Assembly (NCBI RefSeq): GCF_004682045.1
Contig: NZ_QUZT01000011.1
Location: 56,096-120,095 of the forward strand
Direction: 5' to 3'
From: Pseudomonas nabeulensis
Lineage (GTDB): Bacteria > Pseudomonadota > Gammaproteobacteria > Pseudomonadales > Pseudomonadaceae
DNA: 64,000 bases
The notes below the pieces were generated by a model. It was not told where the DNA came from, ran no database searches, and saw nothing but the letters and a program-made list of their open reading frames with translations. Positions within the stretch are counted from its first letter, which is position 1; every line of letters begins with the position of its first letter. The position numbers and the translations under genes are program-made. Below, one piece after another: positions 19,358 through 30,152 of this stretch.

Positions 19358-20254
19358 GTGAGACCCGTCGACACCCTTTACCTGTTGGGATTGGCCGCCA
19401 TCTGGGGCGCAAGTTTCCTGTTCATGCGCATCATCGCACCGGAAATCGGCACGGTGCCGACCGCGTTTTTCCGCGTGTCGATTGCCGCTGCGGGGCTGCT
19501 GGTGATCCTGGCGTTGATGCGGGTGAAGTGGGATTTCCAGGGCAAGTTCAAGACGGTATTGCTGTTGGGGGTGATCAACTCCGGGATCCCGGCGACTATG
19601 TACTCGGTGGCGGCCCAGGTATTGCCAGCGGGTTACTCGGCGATCTTCAACGCCACCACACCGTTGATGGGCGTGCTGATTGGCGGGCTGTTTTTCAGCG
19701 AGCGGCTCACGCCGTCAAAGGTTGCCGGGGTGTTCCTGGGCTTGCTGGGTGTCGGCGTGTTGACCCGTGCCGGGCCGGTGGCGTTTGACCTGGAATTGTT
19801 GATGGGCGCGCTGGCCTGCCTGTTGGCCACCACGTGCTATGGCTTTGCCGGTTTCCTCGCCAGGCGCTGGCTGGATCAACAGGGTGGGCTGGACAGCCGT
19901 CTCTCGGCACTGGGCAGCATGCTCGGCGCCACCCTGTTTTTGCTGCCGTTATTTGCCTGGAGCGCCATCAGCCACCCGCCGGCCAGTTGGGGTGGGTGGC
20001 CGGTGTGGATGTCGTTGCTGGGGTTGGGGCTGGTGTGCACGGCGTTTGCCTATGTGCTGTATTTCCGTTTGCTCTCGGCCATCGGGCCGGTGCGTTCGAT
20101 GACCACCACCTTCCTGATCCCGCCGTTCGGCGTGTTATGGGGCGCGTTGCTGTTGGATGAGCCGCTGTCGATGGCCCATCTGTATGGCGGGGTGTTGATT
20201 GCGGGGGCGTTGTGGTTGGTGTTGCGGCCTAGAAGGCTGGCGAAGGTTTTGTAA
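19358..20254 (+). CDS. EamA/DMT-family transporter
   Basis: A 298-residue inner-membrane protein with about ten predicted membrane spans arranged as two EamA repeats of five. The GTG start at 19358 is preceded by a GTAGGAG-like Shine-Dalgarno. Typical motifs are the N-terminal LAAIWGASFLFMRI and the second-repeat TAFAYVLYFRLLSAIGP ending near a PPFGVLWGALLLDEP segment. The family exports amino acids or other small metabolites; the substrate is not determinable. Confidence 0.88.
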   Translation: MRPVDTLYLLGLAAIWGASFLFMRIIAPEIGTVPTAFFRVSIAAAGLLVILALMRVKWDFQGKFKTVLLLGVINSGIPATMYSVAAQVLPAGYSAIFNATTPLMGVLIGGLFFSERLTPSKVAGVFLGLLGVGVLTRAGPVAFDLELLMGALACLLATTCYGFAGFLARRWLDQQGGLDSRLSALGSMLGATLFLLPLFAWSAISHPPASWGGWPVWMSLLGLGLVCTAFAYVLYFRLLSAIGPVRSMTTTFLIPPFGVLWGALLLDEPLSMAHLYGGVLIAGALWLVLRPRRLAKVL

Positions 20255-20342
20255 TAAGCAGGACTTGTTGTGGAGGAGGTTTCATCTGAGCAACGTGGGA
20301 CTGGTCGCTATAATGCCGCCGAGTTTTTTCCAAGGATTCCCC

Positions 20343-21134
20343 ATGATCGCTTTGCCCTGGCTGTACCTGGCGCTTCTTTCCATTGGTTATGTAATGGCCT
20401 TGACCTACGGGCAACTGGGCGCACTGGCGGCGGTGTCCGTCGCGCTGCTGCTGATCGCCGGTTACGCCGTGCGCCAGCAGCGCACGCCTTGGGCGCGTTA
20501 CCTGGGTCACGGGCTGTTTATCGTGCTGGCGCTGAGCCTGGCGATGCATTGGCTGCCGGGTTTCTACAATGGGCGTGGCATTGCTTCGCAGCATTTCACC
20601 CCTGACGCCGTGCCCTTTTCGATGTACCTCAACCAGGACAAGCCGCTGATTGGCTTCTGGCTGCTGCTGGCCTGCCCGTGGATCGTGGCGCGCCGCTCGC
20701 TGCGGTTGACGATTTGCGTCACGGCGCTGGCGCTGACCCTCACCGCCATTGCCGCCCTGGGCGGTGCGACCTTGCTGGGGGTGATCAGTTGGGCACCGAA
20801 GTGGCCCGAGCAAGCCTGGTTGTGGGTGCTCAATAACCTGCTGCTGGTGACGCTGGTGGAGGAAGCGCTGTTTCGTGGCTATGTGCAAGGCGGCTTGAGC
20901 CAGCGCTTCAAGCATTTGCCCTACGGCGACAACCTCGCGCTGCTACTGGCCTCGCTGCTGTTCGGCCTGGTGCACATCGGCGCGGGTTGGCATTGGGTGC
21001 TGCTGGCAAGCATCGCCGGCGTCGGCTACGGCTTGGCCTATCGCTTCGGCGGCCTCGGTGCAGCTGTGGCCACGCACTTTGGCTTGAACCTGCTGCATTT
21101 CGGTTTGTTTACCTACCCAATGCTGGCCGGTTGA
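20343..21134 (+). CDS. CPBP-family intramembrane metalloprotease
   Basis: A 263-residue multi-pass membrane protein of the CAAX-protease/bacteriocin-processing family. The three catalytic motifs are visible: EEALFRGYVQG (Glu-Glu-x3-Arg), FGLVHIGAGW (Phe-x3-His) and a final HFGLNLLHF. I chose the ATG at 20343, which follows CAAGGA; the open frame extends upstream without support. It lies directly before the Aer-like gene, an order also recalled from other Pseudomonas. The substrate is unknown. Confidence 0.85.
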   Translation: MIALPWLYLALLSIGYVMALTYGQLGALAAVSVALLLIAGYAVRQQRTPWARYLGHGLFIVLALSLAMHWLPGFYNGRGIASQHFTPDAVPFSMYLNQDKPLIGFWLLLACPWIVARRSLRLTICVTALALTLTAIAALGGATLLGVISWAPKWPEQAWLWVLNNLLLVTLVEEALFRGYVQGGLSQRFKHLPYGDNLALLLASLLFGLVHIGAGWHWVLLASIAGVGYGLAYRFGGLGAAVATHFGLNLLHFGLFTYPMLAG

Positions 21135-21207
21135 TTGTTGCAAAAATAAGTTAAATAAACGTCTGTTCCTGCCGATACCTATCGAAAGCCTTGCGGATTG
21201 AACAATC

Positions 21208-22773
21208 ATGCGTAATAACCAGCCCGTTACCCAGCGCGAACGTACCTTCCCCGCTCAGCAACGGTTGATTTCCACCACAGATGCCAAGGGTGTGATCACT
21301 TACTGCAACGACGCGTTTGTCGAGATCAGTGGGTTCACCCGCGAAGAGTTGCTGCGCGCGCCGCACAACCTGGTGCGTCACCCGGACGTGCCGCCGGCCG
21401 TGTTCGCGCATATGTGGTCCACGCTCAAACAAGGCTTGCCATGGATGGGCATCGTCAAGAACCGCTGCAAGACCGGTGATCACTACTGGGTTAACGCCTA
21501 TGTCACGCCGGTCTTCGAAGGCAACCAGGTGGTCGGCTACGAGTCGGTGCGCATCAAGCCCACCGCCGAGCAGATCCGCCGCGCCGAAGCGCTCTACCAA
21601 CGCATCAACCAGGGCAAGTCGGCGGTTCCCCAGCGCGACAAGTGGCTGCCGGTGTTGCAGGACTGGGTGCCGTTTATCCTGGTCAGCCAACTGAGCTTCA
21701 TGATTGGCGCCACGCTCACGTCCCAGTGGGGCTTTGCCCTGGCCGCGGCGTTGTCGGTGCCGTTGGGTCTGCTGGGCCTGAGCTGGCAACAGCGTGGCCT
21801 CAAGCGCTTGCTGCGCCTGGCCGAGCAGACCACCTCCGACCCGCTGATCGCGCAGATGTACACCGACAGCCGGGGCGCACAGGCGCGGTTGGAGATGTCG
21901 ATCCTCAGCCAGGAAGCGCGTCTGAAGACATGTCTTACGCGCTTGGAGGACACCGCCGAGCATCTGAACGACCAGGCCGCACAGTCCAACACCCTGGCGC
22001 ACAACAGCTCCAGCGGCCTGGAACGCCAGCGCGTGGAAACCGAGCAAGTGGCCACCGCGGTCAACCAGATGGCGGCGACCACCCAGGAAGTCGCCAGCCA
22101 CGTACAGCGCACCGCGGATGCCACCCAGGAAGCCAATCGCCTGACCGGTCGCGGTCGTGACATTGCCGGGGAAACCCGCGAGGCGATCCAGCGCCTGTCG
22201 GTAGCCGTGGGTGAGACCGGTGTGACCGTCACTCAGTTAGCCAAGGACAGCGACGAGATCGGCGGCGTGGTCGATGTGATCAAAGGCATTGCCGACCAGA
22301 CCAACCTGCTGGCCCTCAACGCCGCCATCGAAGCGGCCCGCGCCGGTGAGATGGGCCGTGGCTTTGCGGTGGTGGCCGATGAAGTGCGCCAACTGGCACA
22401 GCGCACCGCCGAGTCGACCGGGCAGATCCACACCCTGATCGCCAAGCTGCAACAGACCGCCAGCGCCGCCGTGCAAACCATGGACGCCGGGCATCGCCAG
22501 GCCGAAGAAGGCGTGGCTCGGGTGATGGAGGCGGATCAGGCGTTGGTGGGGATCAGTGAAGCGGTGGCACATATCACCGACATGACCACGCAGATTGCTG
22601 CGGCGACCGAAGAGCAAAGCTCAGTGGCCGAGGAGATCAGCCGCAATATCAGCACGATTGCATTGTTGGCGGACCAGACGTCGGAGCAGGCGTTGAATTC
22701 GGCGCAGTTGAGTGAGGAGCTGACGCATACCGCGAATACCCAGTATTCGCTGGTGGAGCGGTTTAACCGGTAA
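21208..22773 (+). CDS. aer: Aer-type aerotaxis receptor
   Basis: A 521-residue chemoreceptor with an N-terminal PAS domain (about residues 20-120, with the [19 protein letters not shown] and [14 protein letters not shown] blocks typical of FAD-binding Aer), a short hydrophobic anchor at about residues 155-190, and a MA signalling domain with the conserved [20 protein letters not shown] core. There is no periplasmic sensor, so it senses the internal redox state. Its position just upstream of the cbb3 oxidase operons suits a role in steering cells to low oxygen. Confidence 0.9.
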   Translation: MRNNQPVTQRERTFPAQQRLISTTDAKGVITYCNDAFVEISGFTREELLRAPHNLVRHPDVPPAVFAHMWSTLKQGLPWMGIVKNRCKTGDHYWVNAYVTPVFEGNQVVGYESVRIKPTAEQIRRAEALYQRINQGKSAVPQRDKWLPVLQDWVPFILVSQLSFMIGATLTSQWGFALAAALSVPLGLLGLSWQQRGLKRLLRLAEQTTSDPLIAQMYTDSRGAQARLEMSILSQEARLKTCLTRLEDTAEHLNDQAAQSNTLAHNSSSGLERQRVETEQVATAVNQMAATTQEVASHVQRTADATQEANRLTGRGRDIAGETREAIQRLSVAVGETGVTVTQLAKDSDEIGGVVDVIKGIADQTNLLALNAAIEAARAGEMGRGFAVVADEVRQLAQRTAESTGQIHTLIAKLQQTASAAVQTMDAGHRQAEEGVARVMEADQALVGISEAVAHITDMTTQIAAATEEQSSVAEEISRNISTIALLADQTSEQALNSAQLSEELTHTANTQYSLVERFNR

Positions 22774-22779
22774 ACCGCT

Positions 22780-22870
22780 ATCGGGGGCAAGCCCCCTCCC
22801 ACACTTGAATGTATTCACAGATTTTGTTGTGTGAATGCATTCAAATGTGGGAGTTGGCTTGCCTGCGATG
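22780..22870. repeat. Hybrid REP pair with hairpin spacer
   Basis: One REP of the ggggcaagccccc type and one of the gttggcttgcctgcgat type in inverted orientation. The spacer itself is an inverted repeat (TTGAATGTATTCACA with TGTGAATGCATTCAA, 14 of 15 paired), so the whole unit can fold as one long hairpin. Confidence 0.85.
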
Positions 22871-23007
22871 AGGTTCGAGCAGCCACTGCGTCATAAGAGG
22901 TCTGCCAAGCAGTGCGGATCCGTCTAAAAACCTGTGAGATCTGACAGTTCCCCCACTGAACTGGGCGCCATTACGCTTATGCCTCAACCTTTGAGCGAGC
23001 GCTCCTC

Positions 23008-23418
23008 ATGACACTCTCACTTCCCAAACCGTATCAACGCAAACCCGGTCACCGGGATACACCGCTCGAGTTCCGCTGGAAAGAAGGCGCTCAAACCTTT
23101 AAATCCGATGACGGCGCTATGATTTGGTCTGATAGCCCATGGGGCGAGGGGTGGGTGCTTCACGGCGTTGCTGGCGAGCGCTACTTGACGGTGTATATTT
23201 TTTCCAACGATGAACAGCGGCCCATCATAGGAGAAACCTTTGAGACCGGGGATGACAAATCCGTGTTCAGCTACTTCGATCCCAATCTTGGTGATCACGA
23301 GGGCAATTACTCAATCACGCTGACGCTTATACCAAAGACTCTGAGCTGCACCGCCACCTTCAGCCACATAATCCCCACCATCGTTGAAATGACCGACGGC
23401 ACCATCAATGTCATTTGA
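23008..23418 (+). CDS. Hypothetical protein
   Basis: A 136-residue protein I do not recognise. There is no signal peptide or membrane segment. It has a good density of aromatic and charged residues (DGAMIWSDSPWGEGWVLHGV) suggesting a beta-rich globular domain and a genuine reading frame. It is flanked by a REP unit upstream and a probable bidirectional terminator downstream. Codon use is less GC-biased than the neighbours, which may indicate acquisition. Confidence 0.6.
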   Translation: MTLSLPKPYQRKPGHRDTPLEFRWKEGAQTFKSDDGAMIWSDSPWGEGWVLHGVAGERYLTVYIFSNDEQRPIIGETFETGDDKSVFSYFDPNLGDHEGNYSITLTLIPKTLSCTATFSHIIPTIVEMTDGTINVI

Positions 23419-23426
23419 TAGTGTGG

Positions 23427-23457
23427 GCACGGACCTTTCTGGCAAATAGATCCGTGC
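23427..23457. terminator. Hairpin between convergent genes
   Basis: A 7-bp perfect inverted repeat (GCACGGA/TCCGTGC, 17-nt loop) lies exactly between the convergent ends of the hypothetical gene and the hydrolase gene. A shared terminator is inferred; no T tract is present. Confidence 0.4.
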
Positions 23458-23463
23458 TCAGGC

Positions 23464-24165
23464 TTACAGTGTCGCTTTCGCCTTCAAAAAATCAGCAACG
23501 TGGACCGCCGCAGCTGCCAAATGCTGCTCATGACTAAACCCCGACGCCTTCAACGGCTTCAAATCATGATCCCCCGCCACCAGCCACATCACCTCGATGC
23601 TCGGCGACAAATCATACGCCTCCACCGCCGCCCGATTCCCCAGCGCATCGCGCTCGCCCTGCACAATCAACGTCGGCGTTTTCAATCCCGCCAAATGCTC
23701 GACCCGTGGTTTTTCCGGCTTGCCCACCGCATAGAACGGATACCCCAGGCACACCAGCCCATCCGCGCCTAACTCATCAGCCAACAAACTGGCCATACGC
23801 CCGCCCATGGACTTGCCGCCAATCGCCAGTTTCCCAGCGACATGACGTCGCACCTCGGCATGCACATCGCGCCAGGCTTCCAATAGTTTTGGCGCCGGAT
23901 TCGGCGGGCGTTTGCCCCCGTCGACACGACGTTGGGCCATGTAGGGAAACTCGAAGCGCAGCACGTTGACGCCACGCCCGGCAAGGCGTGCAGCCATGTC
24001 GTTCATAAAGGCTGAATCCATCGGCGCACCGGCGCCGTGGGCCAGGATCAATGTCACAGGCGTAGGCCCTTCAGTGTTCGACGCGACATCCCACAACCAC
24101 CCGCGTTCCCGCACACACTGCGCCCATTGATCCCCGTCAATACTGGCCTTGTGCTCTTTGCCCAT
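23464..24165 (-). CDS. Alpha/beta-hydrolase family protein (Tex30/KANL3-like)
   Basis: A 233-residue hydrolase. The nucleophile elbow is [11 protein letters not shown], preceded by [15 protein letters not shown] (oxyanion loop); the acid is in VQGERDALG and the His in [10 protein letters not shown] chose the ATG at 24165 ([12 protein letters not shown]), which gives the usual family length. No export signal. It is divergent from the first cbb3 operon with an 80-bp gap that must hold both promoters. Confidence 0.83.
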   Translation of the reverse strand: MGKEHKASIDGDQWAQCVRERGWLWDVASNTEGPTPVTLILAHGAGAPMDSAFMNDMAARLAGRGVNVLRFEFPYMAQRRVDGGKRPPNPAPKLLEAWRDVHAEVRRHVAGKLAIGGKSMGGRMASLLADELGADGLVCLGYPFYAVGKPEKPRVEHLAGLKTPTLIVQGERDALGNRAAVEAYDLSPSIEVMWLVAGDHDLKPLKASGFSHEQHLAAAAVHVADFLKAKATL

Positions 24166-24244
24166 GCTTGCCTCGCTATTTAGTCTGCCTATAACTCCAG
24201 CCCAAGTGCCGCATTTGCTTGGGTTGAACCGTGGATGGGGAACC

Positions 24245-25669
24245 ATGAACACTACTTTAAGTACCGCCTATAACTACAAGGTGGTCCGCCAATTCGCCAT
24301 TATGACGGTGGTGTGGGGCATCGTCGGCATGGGGCTCGGGGTTTTTCTCGCTGCCCAATTGGTCTGGCCTGCGCTCAACTTCGATTTACCCTGGACCAGC
24401 TTCGGCCGCCTGCGCCCGTTGCACACCAACGCGGTGATCTTCGCGTTCGGTGGCTGCGCGCTGTTTGCCAGCTCCTTCTACTCGGTGCAACGCACCTGCC
24501 AAACCCAGCTGTTCGCGCCGAAAATCGCCGCGTTCTGCTTCTGGGGCTGGCAGTTGGTCATCCTGTTGGCCGCGATCTCCTTGCCGCTGGGCTACACCAG
24601 CTCCAAGGAATACGCCGAGCTGGAATGGCCGATCGACATCCTCATCACCATCGTCTGGGTGGCCTACGCCATCGTGTTCTTCGGCACGGTGATGAAGCGC
24701 AACACCAAGCACATCTACGTCGGTAACTGGTTCTTCGGGGCGTTCATCATCACCGTGGCAATCCTGCATATCGTCAACAACCTGGAAATCCCGGTCAGCC
24801 TGACCAAGTCCTACTCCCTCTACGGTGGTGCGACGGATGCCATGGTGCAGTGGTGGTATGGGCACAACGCGGTAGGCTTTTTCCTCACCGCAGGCTTTTT
24901 GGGGATGATGTACTACTTCGTGCCGAAACAGGCTGAGCGTCCGGTGTATTCCTATCGCTTGTCCATCGTGCACTTCTGGGCACTGATCACCCTGTACATC
25001 TGGGCGGGCCCGCACCACTTGCACTACACCGCGCTGCCGGACTGGGCGCAGTCGCTGGGCATGGTGATGTCGCTGGTGCTGCTGGCGCCAAGTTGGGGCG
25101 GCATGATCAACGGCATGATGACCCTCTCGGGCGCCTGGCATAAGTTGCGCAGCGACCCGATCCTGCGCTTCCTCGTGGTTTCCCTGGCGTTCTACGGCAT
25201 GTCGACGTTCGAAGGCCCGATGATGGCGATCAAGACCGTCAACGCCCTCTCCCACTACACCGACTGGACCATCGGCCACGTACACGCCGGCGCCCTGGGT
25301 TGGGTGGCGATGATCTCCATCGGCGCGCTGTACCACATGATCCCGAAAATCTTCGGTCGCGAGCAGATGTACAGCCTCGGCCTGATCAACGCGCACTTCT
25401 GGCTGGCCACCATCGGCACCGTGCTCTACATCGCTTCGATGTGGGTCAACGGCATCGCCCAGGGCCTGATGTGGCGTGCGGTCAACGAAGACGGCACCTT
25501 GACCTACTCCTTCGTCGAAACCCTGGTGGCCAGCCACCCTGGCTTCATCGTGCGGTTGGTGGGCGGTGCGGTGTTCCTCAGCGGCATGTTCCTGATGGCG
25601 TACAACACCTGGCGCACCGTGCGTTCCGCGCAGCCTGTCGAAGCCACCACCACTGCGCAGTTGGCCTGA
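24245..25669 (+). CDS. ccoN: cbb3-type cytochrome c oxidase subunit I (first operon)
   Basis: A 474-residue catalytic subunit with about 12 membrane helices carrying the high- and low-spin haems b and CuB. The conserved His-rich segments are present ([39 protein letters not shown]). I chose ATG 24245 ([14 protein letters not shown]). It reduces oxygen to water with high affinity. This copy heads the upstream of two tandem operons, the position of the ANR-induced cco-2 operon in P. aeruginosa; no clear ANR box is visible before it here. Confidence 0.95.
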   Translation: MNTTLSTAYNYKVVRQFAIMTVVWGIVGMGLGVFLAAQLVWPALNFDLPWTSFGRLRPLHTNAVIFAFGGCALFASSFYSVQRTCQTQLFAPKIAAFCFWGWQLVILLAAISLPLGYTSSKEYAELEWPIDILITIVWVAYAIVFFGTVMKRNTKHIYVGNWFFGAFIITVAILHIVNNLEIPVSLTKSYSLYGGATDAMVQWWYGHNAVGFFLTAGFLGMMYYFVPKQAERPVYSYRLSIVHFWALITLYIWAGPHHLHYTALPDWAQSLGMVMSLVLLAPSWGGMINGMMTLSGAWHKLRSDPILRFLVVSLAFYGMSTFEGPMMAIKTVNALSHYTDWTIGHVHAGALGWVAMISIGALYHMIPKIFGREQMYSLGLINAHFWLATIGTVLYIASMWVNGIAQGLMWRAVNEDGTLTYSFVETLVASHPGFIVRLVGGAVFLSGMFLMAYNTWRTVRSAQPVEATTTAQLA

Positions 25670-25679
25670 GGAGTCTGTG

Positions 25680-26288
25680 ATGAAACACGAAACGATTGAA
25701 AAAAACGTCGGCCTGCTGATGCTGCTGATGGTGCTGGCCGTGAGTATCGGCGGCCTGACCCAGATCGTCCCGCTGTTCTTCCAGGACGTGACCAACAAGC
25801 CGGTCGAAGGCATGAAGCCCTACACCGCGCTGCAACTGGAAGGCCGCGACATCTACATCCGCGAAGGCTGTGTGCAGTGCCACTCGCAGATGATCCGCCC
25901 GTTCCGCGCCGAGACCGAACGCTACGGCCACTACTCGGTGGCGGGCGAAAGCGTGTGGGACCACCCGTTCCTGTGGGGCTCCAAGCGCACCGGCCCGGAC
26001 CTGGCCCGCGTCGGCGCGCGCTACTCTGACGACTGGCACCGCGCGCACCTGTACAACCCGCGCAACGTGGTGCCCGAGTCGAAAATGCCGGCCTACCCGT
26101 GGTTGGTCACGGCCCAGGTCGACAGCAGCCACACCGAGAAAAAGTTGCAAGTGATGCGCACCCTCGGCGTGCCGTACACCGACGACGACATCAGTGGTGC
26201 CGTGGCCAGCCTCAAGGGCAAGACCGAAATGGACGCGCTGGTTGCGTACCTGCAAGTGCTCGGCACTGCCATCAAGAGCAAGAGGTGA
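25680..26288 (+). CDS. ccoO: cbb3 oxidase mono-haem subunit II (first operon)
   Basis: A 202-residue membrane-anchored cytochrome c with one N-terminal helix (residues 10-30) and a periplasmic haem site CVQCH at residues 64-68, plus the axial Met in a SKMPAYPWL segment. It passes electrons from CcoP to CcoN. It follows ccoN after 10 bases; a GTG at 25677 would add one residue. Confidence 0.95.
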   Translation: MKHETIEKNVGLLMLLMVLAVSIGGLTQIVPLFFQDVTNKPVEGMKPYTALQLEGRDIYIREGCVQCHSQMIRPFRAETERYGHYSVAGESVWDHPFLWGSKRTGPDLARVGARYSDDWHRAHLYNPRNVVPESKMPAYPWLVTAQVDSSHTEKKLQVMRTLGVPYTDDDISGAVASLKGKTEMDALVAYLQVLGTAIKSKR

Positions 26289-26291
26289 GCC

Positions 26292-26492
26292 ATGGGATTT
26301 GAATTCGATGCAGGCACCATCCGCGGCCTCGGCACACTGGTGGTGGCCATCGCCTTTATCGGCCTGTCGCTGTGGGTGTTCAACAACCGACGCAATTCGG
26401 AGTTCGAGCAGGCGCGCCTGCTGCCTTTCGCCGATGAACCTTCCCCATCCGACGCTCAAGAAGAGCCTGCAACAAGGAGCAATCGGCCATGA
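26292..26492 (+). CDS. ccoQ: cbb3 oxidase subunit CcoQ (first operon)
   Basis: A 66-residue single-pass membrane protein (helix about residues 10-30) with the conserved [21 protein letters not shown] core of CcoQ and a soluble acidic tail. In characterised systems it stabilises the assembled oxidase. It begins 3 bases after ccoO and overlaps the ccoP start by 4 bases. Confidence 0.9.
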   Translation: MGFEFDAGTIRGLGTLVVAIAFIGLSLWVFNNRRNSEFEQARLLPFADEPSPSDAQEEPATRSNRP

Positions 26493-27436
26493 CCCTATTC
26501 TGGAGTACATGGATCTGCGTACTGACCCTCGGCAGCCTGATCGGCCTGACCTGGCTGTTGATCGGCACCCGCAAGGGCGAGACCAAGGGCAGCGTGGACC
26601 AGACCATGGGCCACGCCTTCGACGGGATCGAGGAATACGACAACCCGCTGCCCCAGTGGTGGTTCATGCTGTTCGCCGGCACCTTGGTGTTTGCCGTCGG
26701 CTACCTGATCCTCTATCCGGGCCTGGGCAACTGGAAAGGCGTGTTGCCGGGTTATGAAGACGGCTGGACCTCGGCCAAGGAGTGGGACAAGGAGATGACC
26801 CGTGCCGACACCAAGTTCGGGCCGATCTTCGCCAAATTCGCGGCGATGCCAGTGGAAGAAGTCGCCAAAGACCCGCAAGCGCTGAAAATGGGAGGACGCC
26901 TGTTCGCCTCCAACTGCGCGGTGTGCCATGGCTCGGATGCCAAGGGCGCATATGGCTTCCCGAACCTGGCGGATAACATCTGGCGCTGGGGCGGTTCGGC
27001 CGAGGCGATCAAGACCACCATCTTGAACGGTCGCCACGCGGCAATGCCGGCCTGGGGTGAAATACTCGGCGAAGACGGAGTTAAAAACGTCGCCGCCTAT
27101 GTGCGTCACGACCTGGCCAAGTTGCCACTGCCCGCAGACAGCACCGCCGACCTGGCGGCCGGCCAAGCTGCGTTCAACACCACCTGCGTCGCCTGCCACG
27201 GCCCGCAAGGCCACGGCATGGAAGCCATGGGCGCGCCAAACCTGACCGAACCCGCCGGATTTATCTACGGCACCAGCCTGGCGCAGTTGCAGCAGACCAT
27301 TCGCCATGGCCGCCAAGGCCAGATGCCGGCGCAGGATGTGATGCAGGGGAACGACAAGGTGCACTTGTTGGCGGCGTATGTTTACAGCCTGTCCCATAAC
27401 GCTGATGGCGCAACGCCAGAAAGCCAGCCCGAGTAA
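26489..27436 (+). CDS. ccoP: cbb3 oxidase di-haem subunit III (first operon)
   Basis: A 315-residue CcoP: two N-terminal membrane helices (residues 1-25 and 57-77) around the conserved [11 protein letters not shown] loop, then two cytochrome c domains with CAVCH (143-147) and CVACH (233-237). It accepts electrons from soluble cytochromes. Compared with the second operon's CcoP it lacks a 14-residue stretch after residue 89. Confidence 0.95.
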   Translation: MTLFWSTWICVLTLGSLIGLTWLLIGTRKGETKGSVDQTMGHAFDGIEEYDNPLPQWWFMLFAGTLVFAVGYLILYPGLGNWKGVLPGYEDGWTSAKEWDKEMTRADTKFGPIFAKFAAMPVEEVAKDPQALKMGGRLFASNCAVCHGSDAKGAYGFPNLADNIWRWGGSAEAIKTTILNGRHAAMPAWGEILGEDGVKNVAAYVRHDLAKLPLPADSTADLAAGQAAFNTTCVACHGPQGHGMEAMGAPNLTEPAGFIYGTSLAQLQQTIRHGRQGQMPAQDVMQGNDKVHLLAAYVYSLSHNADGATPESQPE

Positions 27437-27446
27437 CCTTCGACCG

Positions 27447-27468
27447 CCGCCCCAATTGAGGGGCGGCC
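27447..27468 (+). terminator. GC-rich hairpin after the first cco operon
   Basis: A perfect 8-bp stem (GCCGCCCC/GGGGCGGC, 6-nt loop) begins 10 bases after the ccoP stop. No T tract follows, so it may be a transcript-end stabiliser or part of a weak terminator. Confidence 0.45.
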
Positions 27469-27475
27469 GCTGTAC

Positions 27476-27569
27476 TGTGGCGAGGGAGCTTGCTCCCGCT
27501 GGGCTGCGAAGCGGCCCCAAAATCCTGGGAGCGCTTCGCACTCCAACGGGAGCAAGCTCCCTCGCCACA
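27476..27569. repeat. REP-like inverted repeat, gagggagcttgctcccgct variant
   Basis: A third palindrome type: tgtggcgagggagcttgctc and its complement flank an internal imperfect hairpin (gctgcgaagcggcccc with gggagcgcttcgcac). It fills the spacer between the two cco operons. Confidence 0.8.
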
Positions 27570-27812
27570 TGTACATTGTTCACTCTCGACTAAGTCGTGT
27601 CCTCTATGCGACCAAGCGTCGCACCCTTCCAAAGCACAACTTTCCCCTCCTGACATTCGGGTCTACGCTTGCCCCACAGCGGACCGTTTTTAGCGTACGC
27701 AACAGCATTCGTTGCGACCCTAAAAAATTCTTGTCCACTCGATCAGCTTTTGATTTAGGATTTTGTCCTTACGCCAAACAGGGAAAGGGCGCAGAATCTG
27801 GCGTGGAACGCC

Positions 27813-27826
27813 TTGACGCAGGTCAG
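27813..27826 (+). promoter_or_regulatory. Possible ANR-type box upstream of the second ccoN
   Basis: TTGACGCAGGTCAG matches the FNR/ANR core TTGA-N6-TCAA in 7 of 8 positions and lies 98 bp upstream of ccoN. The mismatch and the known constitutive expression of the equivalent operon in P. aeruginosa keep this tentative. Confidence 0.3.
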
Positions 27827-27910
27827 CGTTGCGTTGCATTGGCCTCTCGCTTTCTCCATACTTGCGGCCGATTTCTACCTATAAAAATACCTAAACCGTG
27901 GAACCTTAGA

Positions 27911-29353
27911 ATGAGCACAGCAATCAGTCCGACTGCTTATAACTATAAGGTAGTCCGCCAGTTCGCCATCATGACGGTGGTCTGGGGGATCCTTGGCATG
28001 GGGCTCGGGGTGTTCATCGCCTCGCAACTGGTTTGGCCGGAATTGAATTTCGGTTTGCCATGGACGACCTTCGGTCGCCTGCGCCCGCTGCACACCAACC
28101 TGGTGATCTTCGCCTTCGGTGGATGTGCCTTGTTTGCCACCTCCTACTATGTCGTGCAGCGAACCTGCCAGACGCGACTGATCTCCGACGGCCTCGCCGC
28201 CTTCACCTTCTGGGGCTGGCAAGCAGTCATCGTCGGCGCAGTGGTCACCCTGCCACTGGGCTACACCACCACCAAGGAATACGCCGAGCTGGAATGGCCC
28301 ATCGCCATTTTGCTCGCCATCGTGTGGGTGACCTATGCCGTGGTGTTCTTCGGCACCATCGTCAAGCGCAAGACCAAGCATATCTACGTCGGCAACTGGT
28401 TCTACGGTGCCTTTATCCTGGTGACGGCGATGCTGCACATCGTCAACCACGCCTCCCTGCCGGTCAGCCTGTTCAAGTCCTATTCGGCCTACGCCGGGGC
28501 GACGGATGCGATGATCCAGTGGTGGTACGGGCACAACGCGGTGGGGTTTTTCCTGACCACCGGTTTCCTGGGGATGATGTACTACTTCGTGCCGAAACAG
28601 GCCGAACGTCCTATTTACTCGTACCGCTTGTCCATCGTGCACTTCTGGGCGCTGATCACCCTGTATATCTGGGCGGGCCCACACCACTTGCACTACACCG
28701 CGCTGCCGGACTGGGCGCAGTCGCTGGGCATGGCGATGTCGATCATCCTGCTGGCTCCGAGCTGGGGCGGCATGATCAACGGCATGATGACCCTGTCGGG
28801 CGCCTGGCATAAATTGCGCACCGACCCGATCCTGCGCTTCCTCGTGGTGTCCCTGGCGTTCTACGGCATGTCGACCTTCGAAGGGCCGATGATGGCGATC
28901 AAGACCGTCAACTCGCTGTCCCACTACACCGACTGGACCATCGGCCACGTACACGCCGGCGCCCTCGGCTGGGTGGCGATGATTTCCATCGGCGCGCTGT
29001 ACCACATGATCCCCAAACTGTACGGCCGCCCGCAGATGCACAGCGTCGGCCTGATCAACGCGCACTTCTGGCTGGCCACCATCGGCACCGTGCTCTACAT
29101 CGCCTCGATGTGGGTCAACGGCATCACCCAAGGCCTGATGTGGCGTGCGATCAACGATGACGGCACCCTCACCTACTCCTTCGTCGAAGCGCTGCAAGCC
29201 AGCCACCCGGGTTACATCGTGCGCGCCCTGGGCGGTGCATTCTTTGCCTCCGGCATGTTCCTGATGGCCTACAACGTCTGGCGCACCGTGCACGCCGCCG
29301 ACCCTGTGGAAGCCGAAGCCGCCGCCAAGATCGCCGTTGTGGGAGCCCACTGA
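27911..29353 (+). CDS. ccoN: cbb3-type cytochrome c oxidase subunit I (second operon)
   Basis: A 480-residue paralogue of the first CcoN, nearly collinear with it and with the same His ligand segments ([39 protein letters not shown]). I chose ATG 27911 ([15 protein letters not shown]); the open frame runs further upstream through REP-like DNA and is not coding there. Its stop overlaps the ccoO start (ATGA). By position it matches P. aeruginosa cco-1, the housekeeping cbb3 oxidase. Confidence 0.95.
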   Translation: MSTAISPTAYNYKVVRQFAIMTVVWGILGMGLGVFIASQLVWPELNFGLPWTTFGRLRPLHTNLVIFAFGGCALFATSYYVVQRTCQTRLISDGLAAFTFWGWQAVIVGAVVTLPLGYTTTKEYAELEWPIAILLAIVWVTYAVVFFGTIVKRKTKHIYVGNWFYGAFILVTAMLHIVNHASLPVSLFKSYSAYAGATDAMIQWWYGHNAVGFFLTTGFLGMMYYFVPKQAERPIYSYRLSIVHFWALITLYIWAGPHHLHYTALPDWAQSLGMAMSIILLAPSWGGMINGMMTLSGAWHKLRTDPILRFLVVSLAFYGMSTFEGPMMAIKTVNSLSHYTDWTIGHVHAGALGWVAMISIGALYHMIPKLYGRPQMHSVGLINAHFWLATIGTVLYIASMWVNGITQGLMWRAINDDGTLTYSFVEALQASHPGYIVRALGGAFFASGMFLMAYNVWRTVHAADPVEAEAAAKIAVVGAH

Positions 29354-29961
29354 TGAAGCATGAAGTAGTCGAGAAGAATATCGGCCTGCTGGCCTTCTTC
29401 ATGGTCATCGCCGTGAGCATCGGCGGCCTGACCCAAATCGTCCCGCTGTTCTTCCAGGACGTGACCAACAAGCCGGTGGAAGGCATGAAGCCGCGCACCG
29501 CCCTTGAACTGGAAGGCCGCGACGTCTACATCGCCAACGGTTGCGTGGGCTGCCACTCGCAGATGATCCGCCCGTTCCGCGCCGAAACCGAACGCTACGG
29601 CCACTACTCGGTGGCCGGCGAAAGCGTGTGGGACCACCCGTTCCTGTGGGGTTCCAAGCGCACCGGGCCGGACCTGGCCCGTGTCGGCGGGCGTTACTCC
29701 GATGACTGGCAACGTGCGCATTTGTACAACCCGCGCAACGTGGTGCCTGAGTCGAAAATGCCGGCGTACCCGTTCCTCGTGGAAAACAAGCTCGACGGCA
29801 AGGACACCGCGAAGAAGATGGAAGTCTTGCGCACCCTGGGCGTGCCCTACACCGACGAAGACATCGCCGGTGCAGCCGCCGCCGTGAAGGGCAAGACCGA
29901 AATGGACGCATTGGTGGCCTACCTGCAAGGCCTGGGCACCATCATCAAAAGCAAACGGTGA
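29353..29961 (+). CDS. ccoO: cbb3 oxidase mono-haem subunit II (second operon)
   Basis: A 202-residue CcoO with one N-terminal helix and haem motif CVGCH at residues 64-68. It overlaps the ccoN stop by one base, indicating translational coupling. Sequence is very close to the first copy except in the C-terminal third. Confidence 0.95.
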   Translation: MKHEVVEKNIGLLAFFMVIAVSIGGLTQIVPLFFQDVTNKPVEGMKPRTALELEGRDVYIANGCVGCHSQMIRPFRAETERYGHYSVAGESVWDHPFLWGSKRTGPDLARVGGRYSDDWQRAHLYNPRNVVPESKMPAYPFLVENKLDGKDTAKKMEVLRTLGVPYTDEDIAGAAAAVKGKTEMDALVAYLQGLGTIIKSKR

Positions 29962-29966
29962 CCTTC

Positions 29967-30152
29967 ATGGATATCGGGATGATTCGAGGCCTGGGCACCG
30001 TTGTGGTGATGGTGGCCTTTGTCGGCCTGGCGCTGTGGGTGTTCAGCCCACGGCGCAAGTCGGAGTTTGACGACGCGACCATGCTGCCCTTTGCGGATGA
30101 TCCCGAAGCCATCAAGCACGTCGAGCAAGCTTCTAGGAGTAACAAAGAATGA
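29967..30152 (+). CDS. ccoQ: cbb3 oxidase subunit CcoQ (second operon)
   Basis: A 61-residue single-pass protein beginning [18 protein letters not shown]. The ATG at 29967 matches the usual CcoQ N-terminus; a GTG at 29958 would add three residues. It overlaps ccoP by 4 bases. Confidence 0.9.
   Translation: MDIGMIRGLGTVVVMVAFVGLALWVFSPRRKSEFDDATMLPFADDPEAIKHVEQASRSNKE

Noticed and set aside
21131..21144. ANR box before aer (TTGATTGTTGCAAA)
   Set aside because: Only the left half-site matches; the right half fails at three of five positions.
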